From: Allocoprococcus comes
GTDB lineage: Bacteria > Bacillota > Clostridia > Lachnospirales > Lachnospiraceae
DNA length: 60,692 nt
Assembly: GCF_013300725.1 (NCBI RefSeq)
Contig: NZ_JAAIMM010000022.1
Coordinates: forward strand, 1 to 60,692
Reading direction: 5' to 3'
Shown: one piece after another, positions 7,133-16,373 of the stretch
Numbering within the stretch: the first letter of the stretch is position 1
Layout of the letters: every line of letters starts with the position of its first letter
Position numbers and translations under genes: made by a program
The notes under the pieces: generated by a model
Databases searched by the model: none
What the model saw: only the letters and a program-made list of their open reading frames with translations
What the model was told of the DNA's origin: nothing

Positions 7133-7274
7133 GCCCCCTTGTTAGGTAACGGGGGCTTTATGGCTCGCTGACGCTCGCCCAACCATCAGAGTGAACCAGC
7201 CGTTTGCCAGCAAAGCTGGCATGGCTTGATGTCTTACGACAGCCACCACGTCTGGATCACTCCGATGGTGGTTG
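7133..7274. other. probable oriT region of a Tn916-like element (remnant)
   Basis: GCCCCC (7133-7138) and GGGGGC (7151-7156) flank a 12-base loop containing GTTAGGTAAC. On the minus strand this gives C5-GTTACCTAAC-AA-G5, the look of Tn916/ICE nick-region hairpins. Next to it are GCCAGC-AAA-GCTGGC (about 7206-7220) and long imperfect arms 7180-7194 and 7257-7274. Its position just 5' of the orf20-like start matches Tn916. No intact relaxase is present, so any activity would need help from another element. Confidence 0.5.
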
Positions 7275-7298
7275 TTTGAGTCCTTAAAAGTACGTTCT

Positions 7299-7327
7299 AA
7301 AAAGGACAGAAACCTTTGTCTCTGTCC
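7299..7327 (-). terminator. terminator after the surface-protein gene
   Basis: On the minus strand GGACAGA (7327-7321) pairs with TCTGTCC (7310-7304), followed by TTTTT (7303-7299). It stands 11 bases after the stop codon at 7338. Confidence 0.8.
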
Positions 7328-7337
7328 TCATTCTACC

Positions 7338-9200
7338 TTATCTGCATTTTCTACGCTTGAAGAACAATAACGTTATTACTCCTGCAAGGGAAATGACCGT
7401 TACCATACTCCACAGCAAAATATTTGTACTATCGCCTGTCTTAACTGCTGTATCTGGCTTTGTAGAAGTAGTAGGCTGTTCTTTGTTGGAAATCATAGAA
7501 ATGACTGCTATTTCTTTATAATCACAACGTTCACAAACACGTTCTTTTTTGCCTGTTTCTGTGGTTGTTGCTTCCTTGATGACTTTCCATTCTCCCCACG
7601 TATGACCTGTCGCATCTACCTCATTTCCTTTGTAGCTATGACTACAATTCCTGCAAGTATATGTCGTATATCCTTTCTCTGTGCAATTTGGTGGTGTAAC
7701 GACTGCAACATAATCATGTTCGTTTACAGTAAACTGTAGCTCCGTTGTTGCTATTTGAGCATTAGCTGCTGTTACAGTAAGCGTTGCCCGATATATACCT
7801 GTTGCTAAACTGTCTTTTGGTGCTACTGCTACTTTTAGAGTGTCGTTTGGCTGGATGGTTGTAGTACCATCACCACTCAACTCGAACTTATCCTTATCTG
7901 TACCCGTGATAGATATATCTACATTCTCTAAATCAACATTTCCGTTATTTGTAATCGTAAATTCCTTTGCGTTAATTGGTTGATATCCTACGCAAGTTCC
8001 TGTAAATGTTCCGTCACCACTTAAAAGCATGCTGTAAACTGCCTTTGTTGCAGGTGGCAGTGTGATATTCACATCACTTGCTGGCGTACCTAAAATGGTA
8101 AAACCGTTTTTAGTGATATTTGTTACTGTCAATCCGTTCAAGCCCTGGATACCATCCTCATAACCATCCGGAAGAAAATATCCGTCAACAGCTTCTACTA
8201 TAATATCTGTAATTGCCTTGTTTGGACCAACTTCCTGCACACCATTATTCGATGTGATATTCAATCCCGCACCCGCAACAATATTCACAGCAGTTTCTTG
8301 TTCTTTCTCTGCCAAAGCCGCATATGTGATTCTATTTGCTGTATCTGTTGTTTCCAGCCATATCTTGCAATTCGCAAAATTATCTAAATTCATACCACTT
8401 GCAGAAACTTCTGTTTCATTCGTAATTTGTTTCGCATACGCACCATTGCTGTTTTGCGTAACCAGATATGTACCATTTGGAACATCTGTTAAGATAACCT
8501 TGCTATCATCATAAGAAATTACGGCTGAACCTAGGTTCTTGCTATACTTACCAGCGTCATAGCGTAATGTAAACGCTCCATCTCCATCCGTATCCTGCAG
8601 TGTTAAATTACCTGTAGATGTTGCTGTCGGAACAGCCGATGCAAAAAGAATCATCGATGAATTCAGTTCAAAAGCAGGCCTTATTTTTTCTACATTGCTT
8701 GTTTGCGCTCCATTAAAAGAAGGATTCTTCTTAGAAGGCCACGCGGTCAAAACATTACTTCCATCATTCGGATCATCATTCCTAACAAGTGGTGAACGAA
8801 TCCAAAATAATTCAAGAACAGATTCTCCCCAATAACTTGGATCGATACGAAGACCATCATTCAAATCATTTGCGCTGTTCTTTCCCACAGTAATGTGTTT
8901 ATCATCTTTTTGGTCTCCATAAGCAAAATACAGCTTATCCGTTGTGGAATAGACGCTGTTGTTTTTCGTATCATCCGTATAAATCGTTGTTTCGTTTATC
9001 AGTGCCTGTTCTGAACCTGTAAAAAAAGAAGTTTCCATCTCTTTTAAGGTAACATTCCTTATATAACTCGCTCCGTAGTGATTCGGGAAAACTTCTGTCG
9101 GTTCTCCATTAGGATAGGTACAGTTCCACTTATCATCATATGTTTTATTGGCCATATAATTTGATTCAAATTGTACTCCATCTCCCATAGAACTTACAGA
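7338..9200 (-). pseudogene. cell-surface protein, C-terminal part of a split gene
   Basis: About 620 codons without their own start: an N-terminal region with NHYGASYIRNVTLKEMETSF and the TDDTKNNSVYSTTDKLYFAY motif, then beta-sandwich-like stretches. Two Cys-pair modules follow near residue 500 (CTEKGYTTYTCRNCSHSYKG and CERCDYKE). A Ser/Thr linker precedes a TGD-type sorting/anchor end (VKTGDSTNILLWS), a hydrophobic helix and FKRRKCR. The missing start, with signal peptide, lies at 13108-13376 on the other side of a 3.9-kb insertion. Read together, LTLFS at the end of that piece continues as VSSMGDGVQFE here. An internal ATG at 9188 has no convincing ribosome site and would give no signal peptide. 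Confidence 0.75.
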
Positions 9201-9283
9201 AGGTCCCCAATATATGGCGAAACCTTTTACATATTCCTGCGATTTATCATGATTTTACAGGTTAGGAGGGCATCAGCAGAAAC

Positions 9284-10051
9284 TTATTTTATATATGCCC
9301 CTTTATAGCAGTTTCCATACCTGTCAAACACATAATCCCCATTTGTAAGCACATAATCTTCTCCTGATAAGACTGCATGACAATAATCCTGGATGGATGT
9401 CAAACGTCGCTTAAAAGCCACTCCGCCCCCGAACATATTGGTACTGTGTATGTCAGAACCGGCGGTCATGGGAAGATGGTGTCTGTTGGCATATGCAATG
9501 GCTTTTTCGTCGAATCTTTTCTCATTATGGCTGGTACTTTTGTGGCAGGAATGGGTAGCGTTGATCCCTTCTACGCCGTCTACAGAATCGGGATAAAGAC
9601 GGATTTCCGGGATGTACCAATCTTCGCGAAATGGGTGTGCGTGGATGACCATTCCTCCTGCAGAATGTACCAGTTGGAATTGTTTTTCGATGGCAGCATT
9701 TTTTATCTCCGGGTGGTGGATCAACCAGTCAATATCAACTCCATAAATGAGAAATTCTGTTCCGTTATATCCTGCTTCATAACCAAAATAGACGTCGAAA
9801 TCATGTGCATCGCCATAAGATTTTGCGTCCAGATAGCCTTTGGAAAACTCCCGAAGCCATTCTTTCCACGGCAGATGGGAGTCAATGCAATTGTTTCCGC
9901 CCCAGTTGTGATCCGTAACGATAATTCCTGTGTAGCCAGCCTCATGGGCGGCTCTTGCCATTTCATAACCGCAGTTCTGCGCACAGGCACTGCTTTGGCT
10001 GGTGTGTAAATGGGTTTCATATAAGTATGGATAATCATTTATTTGTATCAT
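9284..10051 (-). CDS. PHP-domain metal-dependent phosphoesterase
   Basis: A 255-residue PHP-family protein. It has the four metal-binding motifs in order: ETHLHTSQSS (residue 13 onward), VTDHNW (about 45), IHAHPF (about 137) and AGSDIH (about 198), enough for a two- or three-metal centre. Stand-alone PHP proteins of this size hydrolyse phosphomonoesters such as histidinol phosphate or nucleotide products; the exact substrate is unknown. AAAGGAATTCC lies before the ATG. It sits inside the insertion that splits the surface-protein gene, 73 bp from the IS66 end, so it moved or was trapped with that element. Confidence 0.82.
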   Translation of the reverse strand: MIQINDYPYLYETHLHTSQSSACAQNCGYEMARAAHEAGYTGIIVTDHNWGGNNCIDSHLPWKEWLREFSKGYLDAKSYGDAHDFDVYFGYEAGYNGTEFLIYGVDIDWLIHHPEIKNAAIEKQFQLVHSAGGMVIHAHPFREDWYIPEIRLYPDSVDGVEGINATHSCHKSTSHNEKRFDEKAIAYANRHHLPMTAGSDIHSTNMFGGGVAFKRRLTSIQDYCHAVLSGEDYVLTNGDYVFDRYGNCYKGAYIK

Positions 10052-10166
10052 AATTGTGGAATTCCTTTCATTTAATTTGGCAAAATATGGTTCTGGAACA
10101 ATAATGTAATTATGCAGTTTTTATGTAAGCAATGAATAACCACCCGTGTACGACTCCTAGGAAACC

Positions 10167-11879
10167 TCAGATAGGAAGGTCCCCTCGATTTTCCGGCAGT
10201 ATTTTTTCTGTATCTGTTATTCCTGAACAGTTTCCCTTTATGAATTCACTCCACGGCATCAGCTGTTTTATGCCTGCGGGCTCATTTTTGTAGTCCGGCA
10301 TATACAGCAAGAGTGTGTAGAGGTATTGATAAATGTTCAGGTTGTTTGCCTTGGCTGTTTCAATCAGGCTCATGACGATTGCGCTTGCATTTGCACCATC
10401 AACCGTATCATGAAACAGAAAGTTCTTCCTGGCTGTTGCGTAAGACTTTGCCCTCCGTTCCGCTGCGTTGTTTGAAATCTCACATCTTCCATCAAGAAGA
10501 TAGTTCATCAGTGTTTCTTTGTGGTTGAAGGCATAGTTTACTGCTTTTTCAAGTTTGCTTGCGCCTGTCGGATTCAGGGTTCCCAGCCATGACCAGAATT
10601 CATTCCATATTTCCGGTTCCTTTTCCTGGCGTTTCTGCTTCCGTTCCTCTGCAGGAAGTTCCTTATAGCAGCGTTCCAGGAAAAACAGACGGTTGCAGAA
10701 AGCTACTCCTTTTTCTGCCGGAAGAAGGCAGTTGTCATCTGACATTCCGGAAGAAGGCTCTTTCAGTTCCTCTTCTGAATTGATATCCAGAAGCTTCAGC
10801 TTTTTCCGGCGTCCTGCCGGGACAGCTTCATAAAACTTCCTGCGGCAATGTGCCAGGCAGCATACCAGGATCACATCTTCGATCCTTCCGTATGCGGAGT
10901 AACCGTCACAGTGCAGCAGCCCTTTGAATCCGGACAGGAATTCGATCGGGTTTTCCCCGCCTCTGCCGGGCCGGTAATCGTAAAGCACGATCCCCGGAAG
11001 CCCATCGCTTCCACTCAGATAGATCCACATATAAGATTTTGAGGTGGCTTCCTTCCCTTCTTCATGAAGAACCTGGCATGGTACCTCATCCGCATGGATC
11101 ACTTCCCGGCCTAAAAGTTCCTGGTGAAGTGCCTCATATATGGGGGCAAAGTATTCCAGCGCACAGTAGTTATACCAGTGTGCTGCTGTTTCCCGTGGAA
11201 GAGGGACTCCTTTCTGGAACCAGTCTTTTTCCTGGCGATAGAAGGGAAGATACAGACAGCTTTTTTGGTACATGACCATTGCCACCATATCCGGTGATGC
11301 CGGACTATGGGGAAGTAAGGCAGTTGGTGTTTTGGCTGCCCGGATCATTGTATCGTCCTCCTCGCGGCAGGCCGGACAGACCAGGGTCTCTTGAAGATAC
11401 CTGACACGTTCTACCTTCGCAGGGGTGATCCTCAGTTCCTCACGGACAGTTTTGTACCCAAGATGTTCCATAGGCGCATCGCAGTCCGGGCAGAAACGTT
11501 CCGATTCCGGTACGTCACATTTGATATCCCGGATGGGGAGCAAGGCATACAGATCATCACGTACGGATTTCTTTTTTCTGGTACGTGTATGTTCTTTGAC
11601 CACGACAGTTTCTTCTGGCTCTGTATCCTGTCCAGACAGATCCACGGATATTTCCTTCTTTACTTTTTCGCTGGAAGTACCAAAAAACTTTCTCTTAAAC
11701 TCATCCAGGGTTTCATTCAGGTTTGCAATGGTACTTTTAAGATCTGTCACCATGTTGCGGAGTTCCTCAACAGTGGAACGCAGGTCAGAGATCGTCTGGT
11801 CCTTTTCTTTCAGGCGTTCTTCCTGCTCCGCATTTGTTTTCATAAGCAGCTGGATCATATCCTCAGGATTTACAGGCAT
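10167..11879 (-). CDS. tnpC: IS66 transposase TnpC
   Basis: A 570-residue IS66 transposase. The N-terminal coiled coil spans about residues 10-75 (EERLKEKDQTISDLRSTVEE). A zinc-binding segment has CPDCDAPMEHLGY and CPACREEDD. The DDE domain follows, with HADEVPCQVLHEEGK, the second Asp in GLLHCDGYSAYG, and the closing Glu and C-terminal signature RCEISNNAAERRAKSYA. Length and order match complete family members, so it is probably active. It is separated from tnpB by 310 bp containing a large hairpin. Confidence 0.93.
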   Translation of the reverse strand: MPVNPEDMIQLLMKTNAEQEERLKEKDQTISDLRSTVEELRNMVTDLKSTIANLNETLDEFKRKFFGTSSEKVKKEISVDLSGQDTEPEETVVVKEHTRTRKKKSVRDDLYALLPIRDIKCDVPESERFCPDCDAPMEHLGYKTVREELRITPAKVERVRYLQETLVCPACREEDDTMIRAAKTPTALLPHSPASPDMVAMVMYQKSCLYLPFYRQEKDWFQKGVPLPRETAAHWYNYCALEYFAPIYEALHQELLGREVIHADEVPCQVLHEEGKEATSKSYMWIYLSGSDGLPGIVLYDYRPGRGGENPIEFLSGFKGLLHCDGYSAYGRIEDVILVCCLAHCRRKFYEAVPAGRRKKLKLLDINSEEELKEPSSGMSDDNCLLPAEKGVAFCNRLFFLERCYKELPAEERKQKRQEKEPEIWNEFWSWLGTLNPTGASKLEKAVNYAFNHKETLMNYLLDGRCEISNNAAERRAKSYATARKNFLFHDTVDGANASAIVMSLIETAKANNLNIYQYLYTLLLYMPDYKNEPAGIKQLMPWSEFIKGNCSGITDTEKILPENRGDLPI

Positions 11880-11975
11880 TGGCTTTATCCGTCCTTTTCT
11901 TTCTTATCTTTATTATAAAGGAAAAGAAAGATGGGCGCAAACCAGCGGGATTTTCGCTTCGTCATTATGACGGGG

Positions 11976-12046
11976 GATAACTTTCCTGAAAAAGGGCAAA
12001 AAGCTGTAAATATCATGCCACTTTGCTTTTTTTCAGGAAAGTTATC
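11976..12046. repeat. 18-bp perfect inverted repeat between tnpB and tnpC
   Basis: GATAACTTTCCTGAAAAA (11976-11993) is repeated exactly in reverse complement at 12029-12046 around a 35-base loop. The 310 bp between tnpB and tnpC (11880-12189) has no gene that I can support. A second, smaller pair, CCGTCC and GGACGG, lies at about 12064-12118. Confidence 0.8.
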
Positions 12047-12189
12047 CACAGATAAAAAATCAGAGCCGTCCCTGGGGTGGGAACATCCACAAGTCCAAAA
12101 ACCGCAGGAAGCGGACGGTGGATAAATGCCTATTGTCTTTGACCTGGAACAGAAATGAAAATTTATAAAATCTCTGTTTTGCACAAAGG

Positions 12190-12549
12190 TTAAAAATCTT
12201 TCTTCCGCCCACCAACCCTGATTGCCTTTGGCTGGTCGATGGAAAGGCCTTCCATAAGCCACCGGAATTCCTGCCTGGAAAGAAGCCTTGCTTCGGAAGC
12301 AGTCCTCGGCCACTGGAAACGTCCGGTTCCATCCAGCCTTTTCTGCATCAGGACGAATCCTGTTTTGTCAAAGTAAAGGGCTTTGATTTTACGGCTATCC
12401 CTTCCGCAGAACAGATAGACAGCATTGGCGTATGGATCCAGCTGATAGGTGTCGCGGATGATCGCCATCAAACCATCGAAACTCTTTCTCATGTCGGTCC
12501 TGCCGGTGATCAGGAAAATTTTTGATACACCGGAGATGTCACCTAACAT
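12190..12549 (-). CDS. tnpB: IS66 accessory protein TnpB
   Basis: A 119-residue IS66 Orf2 protein. It has the family core near the start, IFLITGRTDMRKSFDGLMAI, then the YLFCGRDSRKIKALYFD strand pair and the closing FQWPRTASEARLLSRQEFRW block. TnpB is required for transposition of IS66 members, but its biochemical role is not settled. Its ATG at 12549 overlaps the tnpA stop by 7 bases, implying coupled translation. Confidence 0.93.
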   Translation of the reverse strand: MLGDISGVSKIFLITGRTDMRKSFDGLMAIIRDTYQLDPYANAVYLFCGRDSRKIKALYFDKTGFVLMQKRLDGTGRFQWPRTASEARLLSRQEFRWLMEGLSIDQPKAIRVGGRKKDF

Positions 12550-12926
12550 AATGCCCGCAGCACAGAGACCGTATTTGCGATCGTTTCCCTGGCTGCCCTG
12601 TTTGAGATATCAAGCTGGATTCCATTCATCCGGATTGTGATGACTGTATCAGGATGAATCCCCTCCCCACCTGCTGTTTGGGTTGGCGGGATACAGAATT
12701 CCTGCTCTGCAAAAGAAACCGGAACAACTTCCTGTTTTTGGGGAAGCGTAGCCTCCCGTTCTGTAATTTCACATGCCTTGGCCCGCAGGCGGCGTATATG
12801 ATAATAAAACTTACTTGTGTGAATATGATGTTCTTCACACCAGGTTTTATCAGGAAGGCCACTGGTACGGCACTCATGAATAATATTTAGCCATTCCTCA
12901 TCAGATCGGCGCGGATGTCTTTTCAA
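12543..12926 (-). CDS. tnpA: IS66 accessory protein TnpA
   Basis: A 127-residue IS66 Orf1-type protein with a helix-turn-helix: EEWLNIIHECRTSGLPDKTW followed by CEEHHIHTSKFYYHIRRLR. The C-terminus (TVITIRMNGIQLDI, then a final helix) matches the usual strand end of the family. The start is TTG at 12924-12926, with AGGAG 9 bases upstream. That site lies in the 3' arm of a hairpin (12937-12966), so access may be limited on transcripts entering from outside. Confidence 0.9.
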   Translation of the reverse strand: MKRHPRRSDEEWLNIIHECRTSGLPDKTWCEEHHIHTSKFYYHIRRLRAKACEITEREATLPQKQEVVPVSFAEQEFCIPPTQTAGGEGIHPDTVITIRMNGIQLDISNRAARETIANTVSVLRALC

Positions 12927-12936
12927 AGTAAATCAC

Positions 12937-12973
12937 TCCTAATTCTAAAAATATTTGGAGTGTTTTTTTACAC
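12937..12973 (+). terminator. hairpin covering the tnpA ribosome site; plus-strand terminator
   Basis: CACTCC and GGAGTG (about 12935-12940 and 12957-12962) form a stem followed on the plus strand by TTTTTTT. On the minus strand the same stem contains the tnpA Shine-Dalgarno sequence (GGAG). Both readings are seen directly; the regulatory meaning is inference. Confidence 0.55.
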
Positions 12974-13107
12974 TGGACCCTAATGATGTGAAGTAAAATG
13001 GTCCGAATAGTAAAGTAACATAGAAGATGTATAGAAGTTCCACTCCATGAGAGAATTATCTCATGAAAAAAGGAAACTGTCTAAACGGTGGGTTATTCAT
13101 CGCTTAC

Positions 13108-13376
13108 GAAAATAACGTTAAGCTATTATTACTTTGACTTCCTGCAATCCACCACTGTTGATTGTTGTTTCCGAAATAGACTTTTGCAGGGTTTTTCACT
13201 CCGTCATTATCATTTGTATCATAGCTTTTTAATTCTTCAACAGTTGAAAACTGCTCTTTCGTTGGCGATTGATTTTCTTCTGCATGAACGCTGGTACTAA
13301 ATGCCGGAAACATAGTCAATACCATTGCACTTACCAGCAAAAATGAACAAGGCTTTTTCAAATATCTTTGTTTCAT
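13108..13376 (-). pseudogene. cell-surface protein, N-terminal part of a split gene
   Basis: About 89 codons: a 30-residue Sec signal peptide (YLKKPCSFLLVSAMVLTMF, cleavage near SVHA-EE), then a Ser/Thr/Glu-rich start and the conserved segment KVYFGNNNQQWWIAGSQSNN ending LTLF. The reading frame meets the IS66 end at 13107. The remaining part of the protein is at 7338-9200. A secreted peptide of this size could still be made, but without the wall anchor. GGAGCAGAAAGTAAAT precedes the ATG at 13376. Confidence 0.78.
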
Positions 13377-13583
13377 ATTTACTTTCTGCTCCTTTCCTTG
13401 ACTTTTCTCAAAAGGTACACTCTTTAATAGCTATTATATCATTATCTAGTATTCAAGTATAGCTGAAAACGCCTGTTTTTCAATAAATTAATCATTTAGA
13501 ACAGCTTTGAAGATGTAATTTTTGCTAAGATTGCCAGATTATATTTTTTGCAAAAAATGTACCTTTTAATAGTTCAGAACAGA

Positions 13584-14009
<426 letters not shown>

Positions 14010-14022
14010 GAATCTTACCTCT

Positions 14023-14628
14023 CTATCTTCCTTTCATGTATAAACCTGCTTTCAACACCAAAAGCAGAAATGCCAGTGCTGTTGCATATGTCTCCCCTGT
14101 CAAAGCCAGAAACAGTACTGCTGCGATACCAAGCAATATGGAAAATACAATTACCATCTTGTATACTTTTTCAATTTTTAACTGCGTAACTATGATCTCT
14201 ACAACTCCAATTAACATTAATAAAAAGAACAATACCCAATAAACCATCCTGTTAAAGGCTGATGTTTCTGCATAGCCGAACAGATTTACGGATGCAATAT
14301 ATTCTTTCATTGATTTTGGATACAGAGGCAGCACAATCAGCAGAAAATGAAACAAGTCAATAGCCCCGATCAGAATGCTGCACAGATTCTGCATATTGGA
14401 TTTATTTTCTTTCTCCGCAATTGAAAGTAATTTTTCCCCAGACAACAGTTCATCAATTGTCACAGCGAAAAACGACGAAATTTCTTTTAGCGAATCAATA
14501 CTCGGATACCCTCTGCCCGATTCCCACTTCGAAATAGCTGTCCTTGAAACAAACAGAGCTTCTGCCAATTCTTCCTGTGTTAAGCCTCTGCTGCTTCTTA
14601 ACTCTTTCAGTTTTTCATTAAATTCCAT
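14023..14628 (-). CDS. XRE-family regulator with C-terminal membrane domain
   Basis: A 201-residue protein from the ATG at 14628, which has GGAGG 7 bases upstream. Residues 1-65 are a Cro/cI helix-turn-helix: KLKELRSSRGLTQEELAEAL, FVSRTAISKWESGRGYPS, then IDELLSGE. The rest has four likely membrane helices separated by charged loops, a layout common in Firmicute regulators that sense envelope or membrane signals. It follows the PAP2 gene by 30 bp on the same strand, and both may be in the ABC exporter operon. Confidence 0.85.
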   Translation of the reverse strand: MEFNEKLKELRSSRGLTQEELAEALFVSRTAISKWESGRGYPSIDSLKEISSFFAVTIDELLSGEKLLSIAEKENKSNMQNLCSILIGAIDLFHFLLIVLPLYPKSMKEYIASVNLFGYAETSAFNRMVYWVLFFLLMLIGVVEIIVTQLKIEKVYKMVIVFSILLGIAAVLFLALTGETYATALAFLLLVLKAGLYMKGR

Positions 14629-14658
14629 GGCAGAACCTCCATTCATTCTCACTCGTAA

Positions 14659-15318
14659 TTACTTATCATCACAAAATAACAGAACCATTGCTTTGTACAA
14701 GCAATACAGCCCCGCACTCAAAATCATAGCACCAACGATATCCGTAAACCAATGCACTCCTGCAACCAGTCTTCCAAACACCATAAATGTAGAAAAAATG
14801 ATTGACATTACACACACAAATCTTCTAAGCAACAGATTTGTGCTTCTGCGATTTACCTGATATACCAAAGTAGGCATAACGCTTAGTACAAGCAGCGTTG
14901 TAGATGATGGATAAGATGCCTCAAGCATCCCATCAATCAGAATTGGTCTGTAATTAATCGGAATCATCTCAAAAATCAGATATCCCAAAATCACTGCTAC
15001 ATAATAAATTCCAAGGAAAATCAGATCTCTGTCAACCTTAAAAAGACTTTTCCTTTTTATCAGTTGTACGAAACCAACTCCACCAAATGTCATACATACA
15101 AATATCGGTACAAGACCTAACCAGTCGGTAATCGTATAGATTGCCATGTGTACTCCGGTAACTCTGTGAAACCAGCAGTTAAAGGTTGCGAATCCAATCT
15201 CCGTGTCCTTCTGTCCTACCGACTGCACATCCACACATTGTATTAAACATGTCCAGATTACAAACATTACAAGTAACGCAGTTCCTAAAATTAATAGCTT
15301 CTTTCCGTTTTTCTTCAT
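14659..15318 (-). CDS. PAP2-family membrane phosphatase
   Basis: A 219-residue polytopic protein with about six membrane helices. The C-terminal PAP2 motifs are visible but spread out: ASYPSSTTLLVLSVMPTL (the PSxH-like middle motif, with T in place of the usual His) and RLVAGVHWFTDIVGA (the SRxxxxxHxxxD-like third motif, with catalytic His and Asp). The first KX6RP motif is weak. PAP2 enzymes dephosphorylate phosphatidate or undecaprenyl pyrophosphate. The Thr substitution could lower activity. AAGGAAGG precedes the ATG. Confidence 0.75.
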   Translation of the reverse strand: MKKNGKKLLILGTALLVMFVIWTCLIQCVDVQSVGQKDTEIGFATFNCWFHRVTGVHMAIYTITDWLGLVPIFVCMTFGGVGFVQLIKRKSLFKVDRDLIFLGIYYVAVILGYLIFEMIPINYRPILIDGMLEASYPSSTTLLVLSVMPTLVYQVNRRSTNLLLRRFVCVMSIIFSTFMVFGRLVAGVHWFTDIVGAMILSAGLYCLYKAMVLLFCDDK

Positions 15319-15470
15319 TTTATTTTACCTTCCTTTTCTTTTTTACCTGTTGGCTGATTGGAAGGTAACATATACTACGAAAAATAGTAAGAATCGTGCT
15401 GTCACATGAGCGACACCTATCGTGTCATCAGGTGAAACACGCGACTTTCACCCGCCGAAAATAATATTTT

Positions 15471-16373
15471 CTATCGTCCGCCTTCACCCTCTGGCAGCAA
15501 TGTAACCAAATAATAAATTATTCCAAATACAGTTATGCTTCCCATCATAATGCCGATCATCTGATTTACCCTTACCACATTTCCATGAAATACCGGATTG
15601 CAATCAAGAGTGTCTCTTATCACTTCAACCATTTCATCCGGATAATGTTTTCTCTCCATCTCTCTGAAAACTCCGTGAAGCATATGATTCTTAATCAATG
15701 AAGTGGCATAGGTACTCGGAAGATAAGACAGCGCCTTCTGAAGACCTGAACCAAAATTTGAAATCGGCATATAAGCACCACATATAAAACCATATCCTGC
15801 GCTGACAATTGTACCCACAGCTGAAAGCTGTCCCTGTGTTGTCAATGGAAAGCTAATGATACTTGAGAGCGTACTTCCAAACAGGACGAGCAATATCATA
15901 TCAAATAAAACCCATAATACATCTGCTGCATTCATATACCATCCCATTTTAAGTAAATATCCCAGGCATAATACAAACGCAAGTCCATTGACCATCAAAG
16001 AATTAGCAACTGTTGACAGAAAATATCCTAAATAAATTTTCCCCTTGCTGACAGGCGAAACATTAAAATCCTTCCTTGTTCCGTTTGCCTTGTCCTGCAC
16101 CATAGTCAGATTCACACAGAATGTTACAGTAATACAGCTCACTGCCATAAGTGATGCTGTCAGCTGTGCTGCCACGGTTCCATTGATGAGCTTATCCGAA
16201 ATCGTGATCATATCCGGAATCGCCGCTGTAAAAGAATCTCTGAAAACTTTTGCAAGAAACGTAGCATACAGAACAATCAAAATGACGGGTGTGATCATTG
16301 ACGTAAACAGCATACCTTTATCTTTAAAAAACAGTTTCCTGTTCCTGTTCATTAATGCCAATACTGTTCTCAT
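15471..16373 (-). CDS. ABC-2 type transporter permease
   Basis: A 300-residue ABC-2 permease with a cytoplasmic start (MNRNRKLFFKDKGMLF), about six membrane helices, and an extracellular loop of roughly 30 residues between the last two helices. The ATG at 16373 overlaps the TGA of the ATPase gene (TGATG), so the two are translationally coupled. Together they form a drug- or lipid-exporter of the DrrAB/YhcGH kind; the substrate is not identifiable. Expression is expected from the operator-controlled promoter at 17408-17436. Confidence 0.88.
   Translation of the reverse strand: MRTVLALMNRNRKLFFKDKGMLFTSMITPVILIVLYATFLAKVFRDSFTAAIPDMITISDKLINGTVAAQLTASLMAVSCITVTFCVNLTMVQDKANGTRKDFNVSPVSKGKIYLGYFLSTVANSLMVNGLAFVLCLGYLLKMGWYMNAADVLWVLFDMILLVLFGSTLSSIISFPLTTQGQLSAVGTIVSAGYGFICGAYMPISNFGSGLQKALSYLPSTYATSLIKNHMLHGVFREMERKHYPDEMVEVIRDTLDCNPVFHGNVVRVNQMIGIMMGSITVFGIIYYLVTLLPEGEGGR

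Larger units (their letters stand above)
10125..13107 (-). mobile_element. complete IS66-family insertion sequence
   Basis: A 2,983-bp element bounded by inverted repeats that start GTAAGC. The plus-strand end at 10125 reads GTAAGCAATGAATAACC, and the minus-strand end at 13107 reads GTAAGCGATGAATAACC, with one mismatch in the first 17 bases. It contains tnpA, tnpB and tnpC in the standard order. The 8-bp flanks differ (GTTTTTAT at 10117-10124, GAAAATAA at 13108-13115), so there is no target duplication; one flank was probably changed by a deletion or by recombination between IS copies. Confidence 0.88.

Noticed and set aside
9377-10009. Long plus-strand open frame opposite the PHP gene
   Set aside because: Shadow of a well-supported gene; no ribosome site or recognisable protein features.
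11391-11970. Two long plus-strand frames opposite tnpC
   Set aside because: Antisense to a conserved transposase; composition typical of shadow frames.
12042-12050. Perfect DnaA box (TTATCCACA) in the IS66 spacer
   Set aside because: A single box inside an insertion sequence, with no dnaA/dnaN genes or box cluster nearby; part of the 18-bp inverted repeat by chance.
13050-13080. CATGAGA/TCTCATG hairpin near the IS66 end, considered as a terminator
   Set aside because: No T run follows the stem on either strand in the correct direction.
15372-15388. TACTA-N7-TAGTA palindrome before the PAP2 gene, considered as an operator
   Set aside because: Short, AT-rich and not repeated elsewhere; no promoter of quality around it.
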